Of a stretch of 64,000 nucleotides of DNA, positions 34,362-45,475 are shown in pieces. This DNA comes from Nymphaea colorata (lineage: Eukaryota; Streptophyta; Magnoliopsida; Nymphaeales; Nymphaeaceae), in assembly GCF_008831285.2 (NCBI RefSeq), contig NC_045145.1:7068802-7132801 (forward strand), written 5' to 3'. The stretch's first letter is position 1. Every line of letters begins with the position of its first letter. Position numbers and translations under genes: made by a program. The notes under the pieces are model-generated. The model saw only the letters and a program-made list of their open reading frames with translations, ran no database searches and had not been told where the DNA came from.

Positions 34362-34519
34362 CCGCTCTTGGTGATAGGTAAAGACAAGTGCGAGGTTTAC
34401 CATGTTAACTTGCATCATGTTCACTGATGTGCATGGTGTTACTTTTTTTGTTTTCATATTATCAGAACTTTATATATCTCCATTGCCCTTCTTTTCTTTC
34501 TAGTCCTTTGTGATCGTAA

Positions 34520-34978
34520 ATGTGTGGATTTTTGTTGTGGTTTCTGCCTCTCTCTTATGAGTTCCGTAGGATTATCTCATTCTTCAAACACGGTAAATAT
34601 GTGCTTCTGCTTATTGGGACTTTTTTCACTATCACTGTAATGGGCAGAGTCATCATCGGGCTCCAGCAGCACCACAGCTCAGTTCTCAGACTTCATTGTC
34701 CTAAAAATCTCTCGTATATCTTAAACGTCAAACTCAATGAGGACACTTATTTGCTCCTAGAGTCATCGTTTACCTCCGCACTCTTAACTTACGGTCTACA
34801 TGCATGGTCTTATAGTTATAGATGGTTCAAACCTTGCCTTGCGAAAGAAGTGCAGTCTACAGGGAAAAAATATTATAATCCTGCTTATTTACCTTGCATG
34901 AGGAAAGACCAGCTACTGCTAGGTAATTGCCAGACAGGTTGGATTATCTCCTATTTTCTATTTTCTGAATGTGTGTGA
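34520..34978 (+). CDS. Unrecognised 152-codon ORF
   Basis: The longest ORF in this part of the window. It begins MCGFLLWFLPLSYEFRRIIS and has one clear hydrophobic stretch (YVLLLIGTFFTITVMGRVII, residues about 28-47), then a mixed region rich in Leu, Tyr and Cys, with a basic patch KEVQSTGKKYYNP. I recognise no domain. There is no obvious intron or UTR context, and its codon use and composition do not separate it from chance in this T-rich area. It may be a fragment of a membrane-protein gene or not a gene at all. Confidence 0.2.
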   Translation: MCGFLLWFLPLSYEFRRIISFFKHGKYVLLLIGTFFTITVMGRVIIGLQQHHSSVLRLHCPKNLSYILNVKLNEDTYLLLESSFTSALLTYGLHAWSYSYRWFKPCLAKEVQSTGKKYYNPAYLPCMRKDQLLLGNCQTGWIISYFLFSECV

Positions 34979-36297
34979 TAAGGATCTACCTAGACCACCT
35001 CCTAGAAGCGTGTTTGAGCATGGCAAGAGCAGTCGATCCAGGGCTGAAGGATTGGAACTGCAGGATGAGCAACAGCAAGGGAGGCTAAACCAGGACTTAG
35101 TGCACGAGCAGTGGGTGGCGAAGGCGGAGATGCAAAGGCTCTAGGTCCGAGTACATCCAGAGAAGACCAGCACTTGGGAGCGGATTCAACCAAGGAAGGC
35201 CAAATTGAGAGACTTAGCTCTGGTTTAGGACTAGTCCAACCTAGTGTCGGTCTTGATCCAAGTCCTTAGTGGTGGTCTAGAATGAACCTAGGTAGGGAGT
35301 CTCGGCTGAGCATGGACTTGGCTCAAGTAGGCCGAGCTGGCTTATTGGGAAAATCCGAAGTCTGGGCGGCAACCCAGATGAGTCCCCCACCTTGCGCCCA
35401 CCAAGCGCAAGGGTTCATTTCATTAGATAGGGGCAATTCGCCCAATTTCATATTCATTTGCTTATGCATTTTACTTCAAGTTGTGTAGACCGAGATTGTT
35501 TGTATCTCGAGTCATTTGCTTTGAGTTAAAGTGAACCGGTTCGATCCATCTGTGAATCGAGTCACTTAGGTTAGTATTTAAACTTTGTGTAAATTGGATT
35601 TCACATGCAATTTGAGAAATAAGATTTCATTTGAGTTCTAGCTCTCTCTCTCTCTCTCCTCACGTCTCCGCTCTCTCTCACGTGCCCCTCTCTTCCTCTT
35701 CTCAACCCCATCTCACTCACCGGCGGCGGCTGGTCCCTTTCTCCCTCACGCAACTTTCTTAGAACCCGACGGTCTTTCCTCCATCTTCTCCCCTTTCTTG
35801 GTCTCTTCCTCAACCCCTCGACCGAAGGCTTGGTGGCTGAAGATTTCCCAAGGTGTGCCTCGGCCCTTGCATCTTCATCAGCCCACAAATTTCCCCACTC
35901 CAACGTCGACAAGCAAAGGTGCAATCTTCCTCCACCACAAGTGAAGATTAGTGGCCGCTTCGTCCAAGGGAAGGCTGCAAAACCTCACAGTTGGCAGCAA
36001 TCGACATACACCAGCAGCTTAGAGGTTAGTACGTTGGACTCCTTGATAGAAGTTGTGTAACAGTGTTGAGTTAAATTTAGGTTGAGGTTCAGCCAAGGAG
36101 TGGTTTGATTCCCTCGAGTTACAGCCGAGAGTTTCAGTCCAATTTCACGGTGGAAACTCCTCCTAAACTAGCTCTTACGAGTCACAAGTGATATCTTAGG
36201 TTTCTCATGTATTTCTTTGAAGTTTGTTATTGATTGGCCAATAAAACTTGTGCTAAAAAGGCAGAGTCATAGTTGCTGTTTCAGCCTAAAATCTCAC
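34979..36297. other. Unassigned GC-richer DNA, possible retroelement leader or gene 5' region
   Basis: Contains a (CT)n tract (35641-35659) and pyrimidine-rich sequence to about 35800 that looks like a plant 5' UTR, followed by ORF 35830-36060. I recognise no protein. It could be the LTR/leader of an unidentified retrotransposon or the remains of a host gene. Confidence 0.35.
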
Positions 36298-36415
36298 CTG
36301 AAAATCAGAAAAGAAAAGAAAAGAAGGAAAAAGCAGTGAAAAGGGGCAGAAAAAAAAAGAAAAGAAAAGCCCAAGAAAAAAAAAAAAAGAAGAAAAAAGA
36401 AAAGAAAAGAAAGAA
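36298..36415 (+). repeat. Polypurine tract, ~118 bp
   Basis: Almost all A and G (AAAAGAAAAGAAGG-type words), with only about ten pyrimidines. The K/R-rich and F/S-rich ORFs read across it are artefacts. Confidence 0.9.
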
Positions 36416-36539
36416 ACAATTCCGGTTGAAGTTGAGTGGGAGTCGGCTTGGTTTGGCGCTGGCCGGAAATTCTGCAAATTTGGGGCTTCCAGCCATCTTT
36501 AACTCGTGGACAATTCTGCCCTTCATTCAACTATGGAGC

Positions 36540-37075
36540 ACTTACATTTGGTTGGGAGTATTCTTGGGAATTAGTGTGGCAAGAGAAGGACACGCCTAGG
36601 GGATCTTACCCCCTAGTGGCCGGCGCACATTTGGGAATTCATTTGGTCCCAAGCCACATTTGGTGGGAGGTAAATCTCTTCTTTAACCGTCTCCTTTTCC
36701 AGCTCTTCATTTGGGACACGTGGCCCGCATCCAAGGGGGTGGGCCAAGGCCCCCCTCACGCCAAGGACTCCCACATTTGGTAGGAGCCCCCATCCGCGTG
36801 CCACCTTGCCACATTTGGTGAGAGGCGGGCCCGCGTGCCTTCATTTGCTCCACAATTGTAGGAGCCACTTACCTTTAGCTCACCCTCTCCCTTTTGTTTA
36901 GGACCCTTTAGCTCGAGCCACCTAACCCAATCCAGCCTACATTTGCTCCTAAGCCAACCCCACTAGACGTCCAAACAAGTGCCACGTTAGGTTAGTCCAC
37001 ATTTGGCCTCAATCTCCACACGTGCAATCCCTTAGCCCCACATTTGGTATCTCAGCCGTCATTTGGCCTGAACCC
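36540..37075. repeat. Cluster of twelve CATTTG motifs
   Basis: CATTTG, mostly as (C/T)CCACATTTGGT or nACATTTGG, occurs twelve times in 535 bp, all on the + strand, in otherwise GC-rich and apparently unique sequence. Spacing is irregular (about 13-100 bp), so it is not a simple tandem repeat. Confidence 0.6.
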
Positions 37076-38282
37076 AGCTCATTCACACAAGCTCTCCAAT
37101 TTTTGCCAACCCTCTCCCTAATTCCAAAATAACCCTTAAGCTAATTATCTAGCCTACCCATACCCGTCCATCCTCCACCAAGCCTAGACCTAGTCAACTA
37201 GACCCGAGTTACTTAAACCTAGTCAAATCTAACCAAGCTCATTAGGAACCAGACCTACCCTAGCCAGCCGCACCATAGGTTCAGTCCGAGCTTTAGACCG
37301 AGCTCAACATCATTACCGTAGCTAGGTTTATCCCAAGCTCTAGACCGAGCTTGTTCACTTGTAACGGCGTCCTAGCTTCCATTGACGAGCAGTCTTCAAC
37401 CGGCGTCCAACCTTCGGATAGGTGATCTTCCACGACACTTCAAAACCACCGGTAGACGGTTCTTACATCTGCACAATTCAGCCTTCACCAGCATTGGTCT
37501 TCTCATCCTCTGTATCTGAAATACCCGGGAAGTGGTCTTCATCCCGTGGTCTCTTTGCGGGAACACCAAGCTAACCTTGGTTGGGTACGTGTTCATCTTA
37601 GTTTAGTGATTGCATTTTCATCCAAGTTTTCTTGTAGTTTTCCGGTGGCCATTGATTGGCCTAAGATCCGGCTGCAAGACTTTAGTATCTAAATTAGCTT
37701 GTTGTTAGTGCTTGAATTATTGTTTTGTTATTCCAATTGAGCTAGAATAGATTGTTCCTCTTGTGCTCATTTAGCCTCACAACAAGCTAGTAGGTTCGTT
37801 TTAGGCTTCCTCAAGAGATCTTGGGGATAGGATCGGCTGTAGGAAGGAGTCTAGACCTACTCCGGAGCGAGGTCCTATCAGTGTGCATGCAGAGATTGTT
37901 GGTTTAAAGGCTCGTTTTGACCAAGCTACAAATATCATTTTCGGGTTCTAAATGGCAAGGTTTGATGTAAAATGACAAAGTTGTCTTTTACGGGAAACAA
38001 GGGGAAAATTTTGGCAAATTTTAAAACAATTTAATCTTTTGTCAAGAAAAAGAAAAGTGGCCAAAATCTTCAAAATAAAATGAAAATAAAAATCTAATTA
38101 ACTGAAAACGGCAAAAGGGGGAATGCAAAAACAGGTAAAACAAATATGAATAAAACACTCATTTTTTGTTTTTTGACCTTTTCTTGAAAAGAATACGTTT
38201 TTTTCTTTTGCCTTTTTTCGGCTAACCAATTTTTAATGTTTTAAAGGTGTTTTTTTTTTTAAATAATACGTGTTTTCAGTTT
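37076..38282. other. Unassigned, no gene seen
   Basis: GC-richer to about 37600, with TAGACC/GAGCT words (37190-37350) like other CGAGCTC repeats. It is A/T-rich near 38000-38260, with an inverted GGCAAAAG / CTTTTGCC pair. Confidence 0.4.
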
Positions 38283-38560
38283 TGTCAAGAGCTGAACATT
38301 ATACGTTCATGACATTATGACCGTTGGCACGAGAGATACACGTGATCTCCTCCACCTCCATCAATCCTTCATACATGGAAATATTATACATGGAAATATT
38401 TGATAATGGAAAGAAAGCTTGTAGACGTTAACCTTGTAGACGTTAAGACTCAAGTGTATATATTCTTTTGTACGCTCGTTCAAATTAATTAACAAATAAA
38501 GAAGTTCAAGTATTCTTTTCATCGCTACTCTTGTTCCCTTGTGATGCTCAACTTGTAACA
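38283..38560 (+). repeat. Element C 5' LTR
   Basis: A 278-bp LTR, TGTCAAGAGCTGAAC...CTTGTAACA. Compared with the 3' LTR it has an extra 31 bp after GAGCTGAACAT and a duplicated ATACATGGAAATATT unit near 38373-38400, and lacks one GACGTTAAC-type repeat unit. Confidence 0.92.
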
Positions 38561-38572
38561 TGGTATCAGAGG
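38561..38572 (+). other. Element C primer-binding site (initiator Met tRNA)
   Basis: TGGTATCAGAGG directly follows the LTR end; 11 of 12 bases match the usual TGGTATCAGAGC. Confidence 0.9.
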
Positions 38573-38601
38573 TTTGAAGCATGAACAAGGAATGAGCAAA
38601 A

Positions 38602-39461
38602 ATGAGCGGTGCACTTCATGGCGACTCCACTGGTTCAGATCCATACCAGGTGATGTCTAATCCTTATTACATTCACTATTCAGATAATCCTGGAAATATG
38701 TTGGTAACCTCTCAATGAGGATAACTATGGTACATGGAGTATCAGCCATGTCTATGGCTATTTCAGCAAAAAACATGACTGGTTTCATCGATGGTTCAAT
38801 TTCTGAACCTATGAAAACAGACCCATTGTATCTTCCTTCGGTTCGATGTAACCATCTTGTATTATCATGAATTTTGAATGCAATTAGCAAAGATATTGCA
38901 AGTAGTGTTATTTATGCAACTACAGCGAGAGAAGTTTTGCAAGATCTAAAGGAAAGATTTACCCAAAGTCTTGCCACTATAATATAGCAAATCCAAAGTT
39001 CCATCTCTCGTTTACAGCAAGAGACTATGTCGGTGACCTCATATTTCACAAAAATGAAGACTTTGTAGGATGAATTGCGTTCATATTCCCCTCTTCCTAA
39101 ATGCTTGGGTGGGGCAATGAGAGCCTATGTACACCAGATTCAAAGGGAAAAAGTCAATCAATTTTTGATGGGGTTAAATGACTCATACAATGCCATTAGA
39201 GGGCAAATTCTTCTTTTAGACCCGTTACCAAATGTGATGAAGATTTATGCGTTAATTTTGCAAGAAGAAAAACAACGGAAAACTAGGATCTTCAGCACAC
39301 CAAATGAAGGGACTGCTGCATTAGCCGTCTCACAAGGAAACCATGACAAGGCGGCCAACCGTGACACTACCAATTTCAGATTTCAGAAAGGTTGAGGAAG
39401 TCGGCAATCTAAACCTATATGCAGTCATTGTCGTTGCATAGGTCATGTCAAAGAAAAATGC
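38602..39461 (+). pseudogene. Element C gag remnant
   Basis: Begins MSGALHGDSTGSDPY at 38602, with stops and a shift soon after. The core is readable as KNMTGFIDGSISEPMKTDPL (about 38770), [26 protein letters not shown] and QREKVNQFLMGLNDSYNAIR (about 39139). An intact zinc knuckle CX2CX4HX4C (CSHCRCIGHVKEKC) lies at 39420-39461. Three or more in-frame stops break it. Confidence 0.9.
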
Positions 39462-39588
39462 TTTAAGATCATCAGATATCCACCAGGACATCGGTTCTAT
39501 GATCCAAATTTTAAACCTGTTGTGGCAGCCAACGTGACATCAAAACAAACCACACCAAATCTGCAAGTGGCATCCAACGACAGCTTAC

Positions 39589-39966
39589 ATGGGCCTAATA
39601 GCAATGGTAAAAAGATGTAGTCCTAGCTTTTACGATGGAGGAATACCACAAACTGCTATCACTTGTCAAAAATCAGACAACAAATGCAACTTTGTAGGTA
39701 ACACTATCACCTCAAAACTTGAATACTCTCCTTGGATCATTGACTCAGGAGAAAGTCAGTACATATGTGCTGATCAATCTGTTCTCAAAGACATAAGGGC
39801 GCGTGATACACCGGTGACACTGCCAAATGGTATAGTGGTTTCTGTTTGCCATATCGGTAAGGTGTCGCTACCTAATTTTGATATTAATAATGGGTTAGTG
39901 AATCTTTTATCTGTTAGTGAGCTAACGAAAACCTTGAATTTCTCCATCACTTTTTTTCCTAATTAA
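39589..39966 (+). pseudogene. Element C protease segment
   Basis: A 125-codon open stretch with the aspartic protease site WIIDSGESQYICAD at about 39733-39770 (DSGE in place of the usual DSGA), then LPNGIVVSVCHIGKVSLPNF and NLLSVSELTKTLNFSITFFP. It ends at a stop. Confidence 0.85.
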
Positions 39967-39996
39967 TGTGTTATGCAAGACCTAGCATAGAAGACG

Positions 39997-40847
39997 ATGA
40001 TTGGTAGAGGTGATGTAAGGGGAGGATTATATGTGCTTCAGCCAGAAACCACAATGGAACAAAATCCATGTTTAGCTGTTTCCAGCCACGAGCTTTGGCA
40101 CAAAAGGCTAGGACATCCCTCTTTAATGCATTTAAAATCAGTTAGTGATCATCTAGATTTGAATCTTGAATTGAATGAACATTTTTTGTGTGATGCATGT
40201 CATTGTGCTAAACAAACCCATTTAAAGTTTGATTTAAGTGAGACTTCGTCAGCTCACTCTTTTGATTTAATCCATTGTGATCTTCACTCTCCAGTGTGCA
40301 TTATTTTTTAAGCATTGTAGATGATTTCTCTCGTGCTACATGGATTTTCCTTATGAGGCATAAAAATGAAACTTTGCATGTTGTTAAAAATTTCTTTACC
40401 ATGATCAAAACCCAATTTAATTGTCAAATCAAAATTTTGCGTTACAATAGTGGAACTGATTTTTTTCCTCAAGAAATGAAGGATTTTCTATGTCAACAAG
40501 AGACCGTTCGCCAACATAGTTGTGTGGGAACACCACAACAAAATGGTGTTGTAGAACGTAAACACCGGCACTTACTTGAGGTAGCTAGAGCATTGCGTTT
40601 TGAATCAAATCTTCCTCTTCGATTTTGAGGGGAATGCATTTTGACTGCAACATAGTTAATTAATCGTATTCCAACACCAAACACAAATGAAAAAATGCCT
40701 TTTGAAATATTTTTTAAAAGAAAACCTTTTATAAAACACCTTCGTACTTTGGCTCTCTATGTTAGCTATCAAAATAAGTTCTAACAAAGATAAATTTGAG
40801 CCAAAAGCATATAAATGTATTTTATAGGTTATTGTTTGCATCCCAAA
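39997..40847 (+). pseudogene. Element C integrase
   Basis: Zinc-binding region LWHKRLGHPSLMHLKS...CDACHCAKQTH (40090-40215), then the catalytic core in a second frame: Asp in HCDLHSPV, LSIVDDFSRATWIFLMRHKN, and Glu in NGVVERKHRHLLEVARAL. The middle catalytic Asp, normally in SDNGTEF, is Asn in RYNSGTDFF, so the active site is lost. The C-terminal part continues to GYCLHPK (ending at 40847), where an insert begins. Confidence 0.88.
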
Positions 40848-42490
40848 AATTTTCATTGGTTTTGGAGTGCTCCAGAAAAATGAGGTTTAGTTTTGAAATA
40901 GGGAAGAAAGAGACTCGCCCGTCGGTACGAGGATCGACCGTTCCCGGCACCTTTAATCAACCCAAGGGCTATGTTTATCATTGATGCATTTCATTTTGAC
41001 TTAAACAACTTTTTGATTCTATATGCAGTGTTGAAAAACATTGAAAGTTTGGTGTTTCAAACTTTTGAAAAGATTCTTGAAGAATCGTTTGAGAATGTGA
41101 AATATTTTGAGGAAAAAGTGGAATTAGTAAATATCATTTGAAAAACTTGTGAAATCATTTTGAAATCACTTTAGTGTTCTCTTATAAGTAGGTTTGAGAT
41201 TTTGCTCTAATTCGGTTACCACCTATTTAGAGCTTCATCCTCTCTTGCTTAAATTCTTTTGGAGATGTGCTTGTGATCATAAGTGAAATAAAGTGGGTGA
41301 GAATGCATGGATGCATTTATCCTATATGATTGGAAGAATGTAAAACATTCCTACCACAACATTCATCTAAAGTCATTCCTACCACAACATACATCTAAGA
41401 ATTTTGTTTTTGTAAATATCATATATATGAAGGAAAAGCTTTTGAAAATGGATTGGGATTGTAGACCTATCAAACATGAATCCAATATTGGGTCATTACT
41501 TGGTTTGTGGTCTTGATAAAGTCGGCAAATGAAAAATTAAAATCTTAAATAGTATGATATTGAAAGAACGGAAAATATGAAAGACTACATCCCAAGAGAG
41601 ATATAGAGAAAGAGATCTTGAAAATCATAAAATCAAAGATTTAAAAGAAAGAGAGATAAGTATTCATATACGTATATATATGTACATATATATGTATATA
41701 TATATATATGTATAGACACGTATATGAAAGCTTGTAAAAAATGATGTTTAAATCAAATAGAGAAGAAAAGATCGTTTTCGAAAGAGAGGGAGAGAGATTT
41801 AAAAATGGAATACACAAAAATATATTTAAATATACGTATATGAGAATTTATAAAAGGATATGTTAAATCATAAAGAGAGAATGACAAAAAAAAGATATTC
41901 ATGTGCACACATACGTATATAACATGTATATACGCATACGTCTTCATGAGTATTAAAATCAGGAAATGAATTGAAAATAGCCGACTTTAATTTTTGATGT
42001 AGGCTGGAGGGGAACTTGGGCTCATGCAAGAACCTAAGTTAAGTCTCTAATGCCGTATTAGAGGGGTTTCTTTTGAAAATATTTTGAAAATATGATTTAT
42101 ATAAAAATATTATGTCATGATTTTGTTGGTTGCAAGAGAATATGTTTCTTCCACCATTGGGTATGGAAGAAAAACTAGCAACACATCGATGCACTCTTTA
42201 GGGTTTCTAATGGGGTGATTAAAAGGAAACTAGCGTAAAATGACATGCAAATGCATATTAACATGTACATATTTCGTGAAGGTTTTCCTCGGGTTGGACA
42301 AGTCCCAACCTCAAAAATCACAAGAAGAAATCCCAACCCCAGACACTCACTCTCATCGTGCATTTGGTCATAAAATGAAATATTAGAATATCATGCATGA
42401 GCATCATTTCAAGCATAAATGATGAATGAAGACAAGATATCAAGCATATTTTTGGAGATAAATGAAGATATGGATTTTGTTCCGTCTTGC
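40848..42490. mobile_element. Unidentified 1.6-kb insert in element C
   Basis: The integrase C-terminal frame ends at GYCLHPK (40847) and resumes at KVYDLESHKIFTSRDVVFHE (42493). Between them is 1.64 kb of AT-rich DNA with GTATATACGTATA-type tracts (41660-41720 and 41830-41940) and no protein-like ORF. It could be a solo LTR or a MITE-like element. I found no convincing terminal repeats or target duplication, and a few host codons seem to be missing at the junction. Confidence 0.6.
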
Positions 42491-42492
42491 AC

Positions 42493-42867
42493 AAAGTGTA
42501 TGATTTAGAATCTCATAAAATTTTTACTAGTAGAGATGTTGTATTTCATGAGAATATTTTTTCTTTTCAAAAAGAAAAAGGATGTGAGAAAGAAGTTGTC
42601 CTCCCTATGCCTTACGATTTAGAAGAAGATATGTATGACCAGCTTTCAAATTTATGAAACAACTATAACACACCATTGGATATTGACCGAACTAATCCAC
42701 AAGATCCAAATAACCACCAAAATAACAATTTAGATAGTAGATCAAATGTAGTTGAAAATACTTCCCCTCAACGTGCTCTTGATATTGAAAGAAATGAGAC
42801 ACAGATCGCTTCACCAGAATATAATATCACCAATATTGAGCTAGTTAGGGGGTCCACTCAAATTTGA
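42493..42867 (+). pseudogene. Element C integrase-RT connecting segment
   Basis: KVYDLESHKIFTSRDVVFHE, then ENIFSFQKEKGCEKEVVLPM and, after a stop, an Asn-rich spacer (DPNNHQNNNLDSRSNVVENT). Confidence 0.85.
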
Positions 42868-43032
42868 AAATCTGTACCATGGCTAAAAGATTTCTGTTGT
42901 TCTCTTGTTACATCACCATCAACCAATCACGTCTACACACCAGGATGAAAGAAAGGAACCAGGTATCCTATATCAAATTACACATTATTTCAACATTTTT
43001 CTACTAAACATACTACATTTCTCACATCCTTA

Positions 43033-43905
43033 GTGTCTAAGTCTGAACCAGAAAGCTTTTGTGAAGCAATCCAACACAAAGAATGGCGGGAGGCGATGGG
43101 TACTGAAATTCGAGTTTTACAGGAAAATAAAACATGGACTATAACTGTTTTACCAAAAGGAGTCAAGCCAATCGGATGCAAATGGGTATACAAAATCAAG
43201 TACAAATTCAATGGATCCATAGAACGTTACAAGGTCAGGTTGGTCGCTAAGGGCTATTCACAACAAGAGGGTCTAGACTTTAATGAGACCTTTGCCCCAG
43301 TCGCAAAAATGGTAATGGTACATACACTGTTTGCAATTGTTGTTAACCATGATTGGATTATGTGTCAGATGGATGTAAACAATGCATTCTTGCATGGAGA
43401 TTTACATGAAGAAGTATATATGCAAGTGCCTCAAAGATATGTTAAACAGGGGGAGAATCAGGTCATTTGTCCCTATATTGACTAAAGCAGTCCCCAAGGA
43501 ATTGGTTCCACAAATTATCAATGGCTCTTGAAGAATTCAGATTCATTCAATCGAAAGCCAATCACTCCTTGTTTACATATAAAAGAAAAACTATATTTCT
43601 TGTTGTTCTAGTATATGTTACGATTTACTTATTGCAGGAAATAAAGAAGATGCTCTTGCAAAATTTAAGCAGTTTCTATGTCAAAAGTTATACATGAAAG
43701 ACTTAGGAAAGCCGAAGTATTTCTTGGGGATTGAAATTGCTCGATCCAACCAAGGTATTTATTTTTCGCAACAAAAATATGCATTGGATATCATACATGA
43801 GGCAGGCCTACTCGTAGCAAAACCAATGGAATTTCCAATGGAGCAGCGACACAGATTAGAAGTTGATCAAGGAGAGCTCATTAAAAATCCAACATATGTC
43901 GTTTA
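43033..43905 (+). pseudogene. Element C reverse transcriptase
   Basis: Open from 43033 as KEWREAMGTEIRVLQENKTW, KWVYKIKYKFNGSIERYKVR, GLDFNETFAPVAKM and QMDVNNAFLHGDLHEEVYMQ, to a stop at 43485. The next block (RNWFHKLSMALEEF) follows a deletion. The active-site YVDD is broken by a 1-base deletion near 43618 (reads VYVTIYLL). The frame then resumes as QKLYMKDLGKPKYFLGIEIA and QGIYFSQQKYALDIIHEAGL. It cannot make an active enzyme. Confidence 0.9.
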
Positions 43906-44555
43906 GTTGGAAGATTAATTTATCTCAGTATTACACGGCCCGACATACAATTTGCAGTCCATGTGTTGAGTTGCTTCATGCAACAGCCACGTCTCCCACA
44001 TCTCCATGCAGCCCTCAGGTTGTTCACTATCTCAAGCTCAATCCAGGCCAAGGGATTATGATGAGCAAGCACAACAACATGCAGCTAACTGCATTTTGTG
44101 ACTCCGATTGGGTGGCATGTCAACAAACACGACGTTCAGTCACTGGCTATTGTGTGTTCCTCAGTTTAGTTCCAATTCATGGAAGACTAAGAAACAACAA
44201 GCAGTCTCTAGGTCTTTTGCAGAAGCTGAATATAAGGCAATGGCAAATGTAGTATGTGAAGTAACTTGGTTGAGGAACTTGTTGGACTATTTCCAAGTAA
44301 TTCTTACTTTTTCCATTACAGTTTATTGTGATAATCATGCAGCCTTACATATTGCAGCAAATTCAGTGTTTCATGAACGCACAAAGCATATTGAACTGGA
44401 TTGCCATGTTGTTCAAGAGAAACTTCTACAAGGCACAATTGGTACATGTTATGTTAGAAGCAAAGATTAGCTCGCAGATTTGTTTACTAAAATTCTAAGA
44501 AGAGAAGCATTTCAACATCTTCTAAGCAAACTGGGCATTAAAAATCTTTACGCTC
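43906..44555 (+). pseudogene. Element C RNase H
   Basis: Reads, in changing frames, DIQFAVHVLSCFMQQPRLPH, MQLTAFCDSDWVACQQTRRS (Asp of the catalytic set in CDSDW), EAEYKAMANVVCEVTWLRNL and VFHERTKHIELDCHVVQEKL, then LADLFTKILRREAFQHLLSK up to the polypurine tract. Confidence 0.9.
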
Positions 44556-44560
44556 CAGTT

Positions 44561-44570
44561 TGAGGGGGAG
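44561..44570 (+). other. Element C polypurine tract
   Basis: TGAGGGGGAG directly before the 3' LTR start TGTTAAGAGC, the plus-strand priming site. Confidence 0.85.
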
Positions 44571-44817
44571 TGTTAAGAGCTGAACATGAGAGACACGCAT
44601 AATCTCCTCCACCTCCATCAATCTTTCATACATGGAAATATTTGATAATGGAAAGAAAGCTTGTAGACGTTAACCTTGTGGACGTTAACATTATAGACGT
44701 TAAGACTCAAGTGTATATATTATTTTGTAAGGTCGTTCAAATTAATTAACAAATAAAGAAGTTCAAGTATTCTTTTCATCGCTACTCTTGTTCCCTCGTG
44801 ATGCTCAACTTGTAACA
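44571..44817 (+). repeat. Element C 3' LTR
   Basis: A 247-bp LTR, TGTTAAGAGCTGAAC...CTTGTAACA, with TG...CA ends. Confidence 0.92.
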
Positions 44818-45475
44818 GCTTTTGACATATGGAGTACCGGGAAACAAATTTATGTTTTACAATCACACATTGTGTACTAGTCAAAAGAACTACATGAAGC
44901 TTTGATGTAAAGTTCTCAATCTATGGGTGAGTACTCTCAAAAAGACAAGTCAAATTATCAGCAACTGGCCATGGCCACCAAACCAATGGGAGATTAATAT
45001 TTGACTCTTCATATTCTTTGGGGGTGTACTAATGAATACTCAGCTAGTGTTTAGACCATTAATTGCTACTCAAGCTAGCTGTGCCAAACTGCCTTACTAG
45101 TTACACAGTCATCTATTGATCTACGAATCTCAACTTCAACTAGCTACCTGAGAGTGATGAGTCATGACCTGAATTTGTTTGGAGTGCTAACACCATGTTC
45201 AGCAATCAATCCATCAACTACCAAAACAGGAGGGAAAGATATTATAAGAATAATAAGGTGAAAATTACTTTTAGTAAATTAAAGAGACACAAAGCATTAT
45301 ACTCTCTCTCCTTGTCTAGCAGTCTCAATTTACTTTCGACATAACTAATGAGAACGAGTTTTGTGCCCACTATGTGTACAAAACGAGCGTACACTAGAAG
45401 TGGACCCTACTATCAATGTACATATTTACTTCATTGTCTTAGCGTTGCACGTACTGCACAATGAAAATTCTAAAC
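44818..45475. other. Intergenic, no gene seen
   Basis: No protein-like ORF or clear repeat. Confidence 0.5.

Larger units (their letters stand above)
38283..44817 (+). mobile_element. Ty1-copia element C, full length with both LTRs
   Basis: A 6.5-kb + strand copia element with 5' LTR 38283-38560, primer-binding site 38561-38572, gag, protease, integrase, reverse transcriptase and RNase H in order, a polypurine tract 44561-44570 and 3' LTR 44571-44817. Hand alignment of the LTRs gives about 11 mismatches in about 247 aligned bases (near 95%), plus three indels, so it is younger than element B. The flanks (CAGTTT and GCTTTT) do not give a clean 5-bp duplication. An unrelated block of about 1.6 kb (40848-42490) interrupts the polyprotein. 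Stops, frameshifts and lost catalytic residues make it inactive. Confidence 0.92.

Noticed and set aside
35601-35924. Arginine-rich 107-codon minus-strand ORF
   Set aside because: Antisense of a CT-rich leader-like stretch; composition reflects the repeat.
36273-36599. Lysine-rich ORF and phenylalanine-rich minus-strand ORFs
   Set aside because: Translations of the polypurine tract.
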